This document shows positions 59,679 to 64,000 of a stretch of 64,000 bases of DNA, piece after piece (position 1 is the stretch's first letter; each line of letters starts with the position of its first letter). Position numbers and translations under genes: made by a program. Source of the DNA: Bacteroidota bacterium (GTDB lineage Bacteria > Bacteroidota > Bacteroidia > Chitinophagales > Chitinophagaceae); contig JAFAEM010000032.1 in assembly GCA_023424015.1 (NCBI GenBank), forward strand, positions 62,001 to 126,000. The letters are read 5' to 3'. The notes under the pieces are model-generated. The model worked only from the letters and a program-made list of their open reading frames with translations. It was not told the DNA's origin and ran no database searches.

Positions 59679-60215
59679 TTATACAGTTAAATCATTTTCA
59701 TTTTGAATGTCTACTCCCTTTTTGAAAATAGTCGCAATAATATAAACTACTGCTCCCATTAAAATAAATGCCTGGCTATCGGACCAAAACCGATTCAGGC
59801 TTTCTGTTTCATAGCCATAGTGCATTAAGTTTTTTGTTAGCTGCCTGGCAATGTAACTTAACACTCCGATTATAAGTGTGAAATAACTGAGATTTGAAAT
59901 TTGCTTGGCAACGAAATTGTCAAATGGTTTTGATAAATTCATTTTATGCATTAGTCTGATAACGATGTAAAATAGCCAGGCTTTTAAAATTGAAATAGTC
60001 AGAATAAAACTATAGATCCCGAAAAAAGAAAGTCTGCTGTCTTTGTACATTTCCGTCAGGTCCACCTTTTGATATAGATTTGGGATGAGTTCAGGCTTAA
60101 ATAGACTGAAAAAGAAATTCACGATCAGGCCTCCCGCCTCAATGGATAAGCCTACAAAAATGAGCCAGGCCACAGCATATAAGGTCCAAAATACGAAGTT
60201 GTTAGTTTTTGACAT
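59679..60215 (-). CDS. DUF2975 membrane protein
   Basis: About 178 residues from the ATG at 60213-60215. Four hydrophobic helices are seen, with NLSKPFDNFVAKQISNLSYFTLIIGVLSYI and SDSQAFILMGAVVYIIATIFKKG as typical DUF2975 segments. The gene precedes a YozG-type regulator by 3 bases. It is probably a membrane partner of that regulator. Confidence 0.85.
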   Translation of the reverse strand: MSKTNNFVFWTLYAVAWLIFVGLSIEAGGLIVNFFFSLFKPELIPNLYQKVDLTEMYKDSRLSFFGIYSFILTISILKAWLFYIVIRLMHKMNLSKPFDNFVAKQISNLSYFTLIIGVLSYIARQLTKNLMHYGYETESLNRFWSDSQAFILMGAVVYIIATIFKKGVDIQNENDLTV

Positions 60216-60588
60216 GATTAAGTATTTGCATTGTTCGTGTAAAAATAATAAATATTTATTGAAAAACAATAAAAAAAGATTAAAAATCAAAATTATCGGT
60301 GAGTATCAAAGTGATGTGCGAAAGCTTGTTTGATTAATATCCCGCTTTAATGGAATGGGTGACCCGGTGTGTAAAAGCTGAGGCCATAGATTTCGGGTTA
60401 ACGATTGCCCTGTTTATCGTCACATCATACTTGCAATGTATTGTTAGCTGAAATCTTTTCTTTTGGGATAGTATCTTGATAAGATACTTTTCTGTAACTA
60501 CGATAAATATTGTGCATGCCCGAACCGGCCTTTTCAAACATTGGGTCACGCCCACTGAAGCAAAACCGTTGCCAGCTGCATGTATGTT
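60216..60588. other. 373-base intergenic region
   Basis: No gene is supported; an AT-rich leader for DUF2975 lies near 60216-60330. A dyad AGTATCTT (60470-60477) / AAGATACT (60481-60488) with a 3-base loop sits in the middle, and 3'-end material of OsmC lies at the far side. Confidence 0.45.
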
Positions 60589-60996
60589 TTATGTACCTGG
60601 CTTCTTCAGCGTCACCGGAGTACCAATTCGCAATGTATTGTGCACTTCAGCGACCCGGTCAACATAGAGAATTAAATCATTAATTTCTTCTTCTGTTGCA
60701 TCGCAGTCTACCTTCGCTTCATATTCAATATTAAATCCCGGCTTGCCTTCTTCTCCAAACTCTCCTGAAACAAAGACCTCCACAGCTCTGATTTGCATTT
60801 GTCTCTTTGAAGCTTCACGATAAATGTCATTACAAAAACAGGTTGCAAGGGCCAGAAACAATAGCTCTCCTCCATTAATTGAAGAGCCATTCCCTTCGGG
60901 CTTGGGGGGAATTAATAATTGTTTTGTCGCATTGATAGTTCTAACCTTAACCTCGTTTTGACTACCGGTATTCAGAATGGAGGCAGAAATTTGCAT
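60589..60996 (-). CDS. OsmC-family protein
   Basis: A 135-residue protein of the OsmC/Ohr superfamily. GGELLFLALATCFCNDIYREASKRQ carries the conserved Cys helix (two Cys, C-F-C), and VEVFVSGEF and NTLRIGTPV match the beta-rich N- and C-terminal parts. It may reduce organic peroxides, although the second catalytic Cys of Ohr is not clear. Confidence 0.85.
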   Translation of the reverse strand: MQISASILNTGSQNEVKVRTINATKQLLIPPKPEGNGSSINGGELLFLALATCFCNDIYREASKRQMQIRAVEVFVSGEFGEEGKPGFNIEYEAKVDCDATEEEINDLILYVDRVAEVHNTLRIGTPVTLKKPGT

Positions 60997-61405
60997 ATAC
61001 GTTTTATATTGAGTGCTGTGTCATCTTTTGTTCAATGCCTTGCAAGGGTGTGGTTCCCGGCGATGGTGAACCTCCCGCTTTGCCCGGGCAGGTTTCAGGC
61101 CTGCCGGTCCTGTGCCGGAGTAAAGATATTAAGCAGAGGTTATATTCCCACATTTAACAATCATTCTTCAGCCGGTCGGAAGCTGACAATATAGCTACCG
61201 TAGAGGTATAAAGAAATTGAGCAATTATTATAAACCGTCTTTATCGGGTTTGTCGATACTCGTAAGACGAAAATGTGGAGAGGTATTTTGCAGTAATAAT
61301 AATATTTTAATCGAGTTTTTGCAAGGCGCACAACGGAGAACAGTTTGTGATGGAAGTGTAATTTTGTTCAGTCTTGCTGTGGGACTATAGTGACGGTTTA
61401 TGCGT
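60997..61405. other. 409-base intergenic region
   Basis: No gene is supported. The left part holds the OsmC promoter (61121-61152) and a GC-rich leader with GGCAGG/CCTGCC hairpins near 61087-61106; the rest is AT-rich and holds AGCTACCGTA near 61192, which reappears near 62292. Confidence 0.5.
61121..61152 (-). promoter_or_regulatory. Probable promoter of the OsmC gene
   Basis: On the minus strand TATCTTTA lies at 61121-61128 and a weaker TGTG box at 61149-61152, spaced 20. The sequence between and just after the boxes closely resembles that of the cupin promoter at 63595-63625. Confidence 0.45.
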
Positions 61406-62137
61406 TTACTTTTTTGTAGTCATGTGTTGTTCCCAGACTAACTTACCCTGGTTGTCAAAATATTTAATCCCGGTAAACTCATCTTTATTTTGGAACCATT
61501 CACCGTCCTTCTTTGACATGCCAATCATAAGCCTCCCATTTGCGCCGCCTATCACTAACCCTTTTGTTCCGTCTTCAAGCGCGATAATATGAACGGCTTC
61601 TCCATTTGCATCATCTACACCAATTACAGACCTTGCCTTGCCGTCACTTCCAGTATTCGCGCCGGCTCCGCCAAGTTCCCACCCTTCCTTATCATTCCAT
61701 ATAATACCTGAACTCTCAAACATGCGTTTGCCGCTATTCGGGTCGGCCAGTTTATCCCCCACCAAAACCCTGTCAAACCCGTTCTCATTCATAATCACAA
61801 TTCCATCAACACCATGATAGTAATCATTGTACCACTTCATGAACTGATCGGCATCTGAACCATAATTTTTTGACCAGTATTTACGTACCAGGGATGTATC
61901 GGTTCTTACCCGATTCCCGGAGTAAGGAATTGGCGCACCAAGCAAGATCCTGTCTTTCCCCTTTTCATCTTCTATTACTATCCCTTTAACTCTTATAATA
62001 TCGAATTTTTTGGACTTCGTAAATCCGAATCCAAGAAGGCAAACAGTCAATAATAACGCAGCTCCAAAAGTTATAAACCTTAACCGGGTGTATTTCTTTT
62101 CAAGTGCAATTAGTCGAGTCAATAGTTCCTTTTCCAA
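61406..62137 (-). CDS. Single-pass membrane protein with short beta repeats
   Basis: A 243-residue protein with an N-terminal charged helix, one transmembrane segment at about 19-40 (LRFITFGAALLLTVCLLGFGF), and an extracytoplasmic beta-rich domain. A short motif recurs: GIVIEDEKGKDRILLGAP, GIVIMNENGFDRVLVGDK and GIIWNDKEGWELGGAG. These look like successive turns of a repeat fold. Not recognised as a named family. Confidence 0.6.
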   Translation of the reverse strand: MEKELLTRLIALEKKYTRLRFITFGAALLLTVCLLGFGFTKSKKFDIIRVKGIVIEDEKGKDRILLGAPIPYSGNRVRTDTSLVRKYWSKNYGSDADQFMKWYNDYYHGVDGIVIMNENGFDRVLVGDKLADPNSGKRMFESSGIIWNDKEGWELGGAGANTGSDGKARSVIGVDDANGEAVHIIALEDGTKGLVIGGANGRLMIGMSKKDGEWFQNKDEFTGIKYFDNQGKLVWEQHMTTKK

Positions 62138-62269
62138 ATTATTGTTTTTAATGTTTTACGATATTAATTGAGGCTTGGAAGTCAGCATCGAATTAAAAAT
62201 TTCCACTACGCCCATAGCCGGTGAAATGTTTGTTCCTTATAGCTTTCGGGACCGTGTTAATTTAGCTGA

Positions 62270-62289
62270 ACTAATATACGAAAGTTGAC
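62270..62289 (-). repeat. Repeated 20-base element, copy 2
   Basis: Exact copy of the element at 58483-58502, here 133 bases upstream of the start of the membrane protein gene at 61406-62137. The shared AGCTGAA flank is two bases shorter on this side. Confidence 0.75.
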
Positions 62290-62428
62290 CAGGTAGCTAC
62301 CGTATTTACTATCGACCAGGATATACTCTGAGGCCGCTGTTGAGACAAACTTTTGTCTTAACGTGGTAGTTATTGAATAGCGTTGAATGGGTGTTTGACC
62401 GGGCATAGTATTTGTTATTTGTTATAAA

Positions 62429-62842
62429 ATGTCGTTATGGATAACAAATCCCGGTAAAGATAGGGTTAGAGAAGCCACATCTCATAACATCAATCAAAAA
62501 ATTGACAGCGAAATTACCCAAAGTGTAGTCTATTTTTCGTCTCAAAATGCTGAAAGTATCAGATCAAGAATAAAGCAATTGGAGAATGAGTGGGATATCG
62601 AAAGGACATTGGAGTTAAACGCTTCGCTAATTGCTTTGGGTGGAATAGTGCTTGCTGCTACAGGAGATAAAAAATGATTAGCATTACCCGCGATTGTAAC
62701 TGCGTTTTTAGCTCAACATGCGATACAGGGTTGGTGTCCTCCAATTCCATTATTTCGCAGGTTTGGAGTCCGTACTCAAAAAGAAATTGAGACGGAACGA
62801 CATGCTTTAGTTGATATTTTAGAAAAAAGGGATCCTTCATGA
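62429..62842 (+). pseudogene. YgaP/DUF2892-type membrane protein gene interrupted by one in-frame TGA
   Basis: The frame from ATG 62429 runs 82 codons to TGA 62675-62677, then stays open in the same frame to TGA 62840-62842. The part before the stop (IKQLENEWDIERTLELNASLIALGGIVLAATGDKK) and the part after (LALPAIVTAFLAQHAIQGWCPPIPLFRRFGVRTQKEIETERHAL) are consecutive blocks of one known family, with the diagnostic GWCPP motif in the second. In relatives the interrupted position is usually Trp, so a TGG to TGA change fits. It is either a recent pseudogene or a sequencing error. Confidence 0.82.
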
Positions 62843-62966
62843 CGTTAATGATTTAATGCTTCAGCCAGGTTAGCTGATCCGAATGTTTTATCCCTTTCTC
62901 TTCGGTGGAATATCAATCTGCTGGCAGGACATTGTCGTAAATACCAAAAAAAACGTAGAATTTCAT

Positions 62967-63449
62967 TCACAAACATAATTTTTCAATTTCATCTTTGATG
63001 TTTGGGAATGATTTTATCAACTCATCTTTATCGCCTAATTCGAAATCGTCGAATTCAAAACCAGGGGCGACAATGCAACTGACAAGTGTAAAACCTTTTT
63101 CGCCTATAATACGTGCTGCAAACCAAATATTCGCTGCTATGGTGATCTGTGGTTCTTCGTTCAGGTCCAGCCTGTTTCCTAAAACTTTCGTTTCAATTTT
63201 TCCCTCATTGGTTATCATTAGTACTTCCAATGGCTGGCCCTGGTGAAACAACCAGATTTCGTCAGAACCTATTTTATGAAAATGTGATTTATCAGTGTCT
63301 TTAAGCAAATAATAAATAGCAGTGCCTGTAGTTCTAACCTTGCCGTTGTCAAGCGTAATTGATTTTTCAGCCCTGTAAGTTTCCCTGTAAAAGCCACCTT
63401 CGGGATGGCTGGTCAGATTGAGTTTTTCAACTATTGTTTCTGCTGTCAT
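62967..63449 (-). CDS. DUF985 cupin-domain protein
   Basis: A 160-residue protein of the DUF985 cupin family: LTSHPEGGFYRETYRA, TAIYYLLKDTDKSHFHKIGSDEIWLFHQGQPLEVLMI, WFAARIIGEKGFTLVSCIVAPGFEFDDFELGDK. The family signature HPEGGFYRE is complete. Function unknown. It lies on the opposite strand to the broken YgaP gene. Confidence 0.92.
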   Translation of the reverse strand: MTAETIVEKLNLTSHPEGGFYRETYRAEKSITLDNGKVRTTGTAIYYLLKDTDKSHFHKIGSDEIWLFHQGQPLEVLMITNEGKIETKVLGNRLDLNEEPQITIAANIWFAARIIGEKGFTLVSCIVAPGFEFDDFELGDKDELIKSFPNIKDEIEKLCL

Positions 63450-63594
63450 TCTATTTAAAGGTGTAAGGTTGCTGTTTTGTTTTAGTCTGGCCGCTAAGGT
63501 CCGGAGCTGGTGACGTGCCGGTTCCCGATAGAGATGGGGACCGAGTTGTAGTCGCCGGACCCGCTGTGGGGTCTGCCCCGGCCTTGCGCCGGGG

Positions 63595-63625
63595 TAAAGA
63601 TAGAAGGCTGAGGTTGTATTCCAAA
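63595..63625 (-). promoter_or_regulatory. Promoter of the DUF985 cupin gene
   Basis: On the minus strand TTTG (63622-63625) and TATCTTTA (63595-63602) are spaced 19, a near-exact Bacteroidota consensus. The leader that follows (to 63449) is GC-rich and forms a hairpin CCCCGGC/GCCGGGG-type. Confidence 0.6.
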
Positions 63626-63734
63626 GAACAAGTAACCGGGTAGGGTTTATTGACGGGCATTTATTCTGAAGCGGGCATTGCCAAACACTCTGTTATGCGC
63701 CGCCGATCGAATCTGATAATACGATGAGGAATGA

Positions 63735-64000
63735 TTATTTTTCATTGAGAAATTGATTGACCGCTTCAAAGAATCGGTCTGGAACCTCCAGGTAAGGAAA
63801 ATGTCCTACGCCATCAAGAAGAAGTAGCTGACCATGCTGCAATACAGAGGCCCAGGATTTGGCACCATCTAAGGGCAATGGGTCCAATGTTCCATGGATT
63901 ATAAGAGCGGGCACCTTTACCTGGCTCAGCGATGACCGCCAATCCCATTGTCCAAGGGAAGCCATTGTGTACTTATCAACGCTTACCATTTTGTTGCGAC
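63735..64000 (-). CDS. C-terminal part of an alpha/beta hydrolase (partial, runs off the window)
   Basis: The minus-strand frame is open to the window edge and ends at 63735. Seen are VPALIIHGTLDPLPLDGAKSWASVLQHGQLLLLDGVGHFPYLEVPDRFFEAVNQFL, with the acid residue in HGTLDPL and the catalytic His in GVGHFPYLE. The nucleophile region lies outside. It belongs to the proline iminopeptidase / haloperoxidase group. Confidence 0.85.
   Translation of the reverse strand, partial: RNKMVSVDKYTMASLGQWDWRSSLSQVKVPALIIHGTLDPLPLDGAKSWASVLQHGQLLLLDGVGHFPYLEVPDRFFEAVNQFLNEK

Noticed and set aside
62660..62842. Selenocysteine read-through at the TGA in the YgaP-type gene
   Set aside because: No recognisable SECIS-like stem follows the TGA, and the position is Trp rather than Cys in relatives.
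63451..63660. 69-codon minus-strand frame in the leader of the DUF985 gene
   Set aside because: Overlaps the best promoter candidate and is low-complexity Ser/Thr/Pro sequence.
52000..64000. Integron cassette array
   Set aside because: Small one-domain genes mostly in one direction suggested cassettes, but no integrase is seen and the intergenic stretches lack paired RYYYAAC/GTTRRRY core sites in the right order. Genes on the plus strand also interrupt the array.
1..64000. CRISPR arrays, insertion sequences, prophage and rRNA
   Set aside because: No evenly spaced direct repeats, transposase or integrase motifs, phage structural genes or rRNA sequence were seen on either strand.

Overview
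The window reads as chromosomal DNA of a Bacteroidota bacterium, most likely a Chitinophagaceae-type organism. The evidence is a SusC/SusD pair, a T9SS sorting-domain protein, a PorD-like (DUF4835) protein, the short 289-residue Bacteroidota primary sigma factor, the Bacteroidota-type omega subunit, many Bacteroidota-only DUF families (DUF4296, DUF6263-like), and promoters of the form TTTG-N19/21-TAnnTTTG in front of the OmpA-like gene and the tRNA-Glu gene. No insertion sequence, integrase, CRISPR array or rRNA was seen.

Layout. 0-8.3 kb is housekeeping: the first codons of a RecJ-like gene, a polyprenyl diphosphate synthase, an OmpA-like protein, bamD-omega-coaBC-porD-DUF4296, and the two subunits of a 3-ketoacid CoA-transferase. 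8.3-12.7 kb holds a histidine kinase / NarL response regulator pair preceded by a 7TM protein, a divergent orphan regulator and a methyltransferase. 12.7-24 kb holds envelope, stress and repair genes: a DUF6263-like protein coupled to a 53-residue membrane microprotein, a membrane-anchored papain-like protease with thioredoxin and DUF4442 partners, a beta-CASP hydrolase, a Nei-type glycosylase, DUF72, a basic DUF6496 protein, a Cys-rich copper-binding bundle, a FAD-Rieske oxidoreductase, CinA and a YycJ-type hydrolase.

24.1-39.35 kb is the most coherent system: a divergent LacI-type regulator followed by a co-directional run of SusC, SusD, a secreted PI-PLC/GDPD-like phosphodiesterase, IolJ, IolB, IolC, IolD, a sodium:solute symporter, IolE and IolG. 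This reads as an inositol-utilisation locus organised like a polysaccharide-utilisation locus: outer-membrane capture, possible cleavage of an inositol phosphodiester, inner-membrane import, oxidation (IolG), dehydration (IolE), ring opening (IolD), isomerisation (IolB), phosphorylation (IolC) and aldol cleavage (IolJ). iolA and iolI are not in the window.

A tRNA-Glu gene follows. At 39.8-42 kb a second 7TM-kinase-regulator cassette has the same order as the first, which suggests a recurring three-part signalling module. 42-51.9 kb is mixed: an S10 peptidase, a small c-type cytochrome lipoprotein, the primary sigma factor, a T9SS cargo protein, GNAT, retropepsin-like and Spy-like proteins, a DUF3037/HipA-like kinase pair and a lipoprotein. 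51.9-64 kb is accessory in character: small single-domain enzymes mostly on the minus strand (rifampin ADP-ribosyltransferase with MarR, two DHFR-like proteins, VOC, acetolactate decarboxylase, esterase, two cupins, OsmC). It also holds a 5'-truncated SDR and a YgaP-type gene interrupted by one TGA, and near-identical elements recur upstream of unrelated genes. All calls come from reading the sequence; no database search was run.
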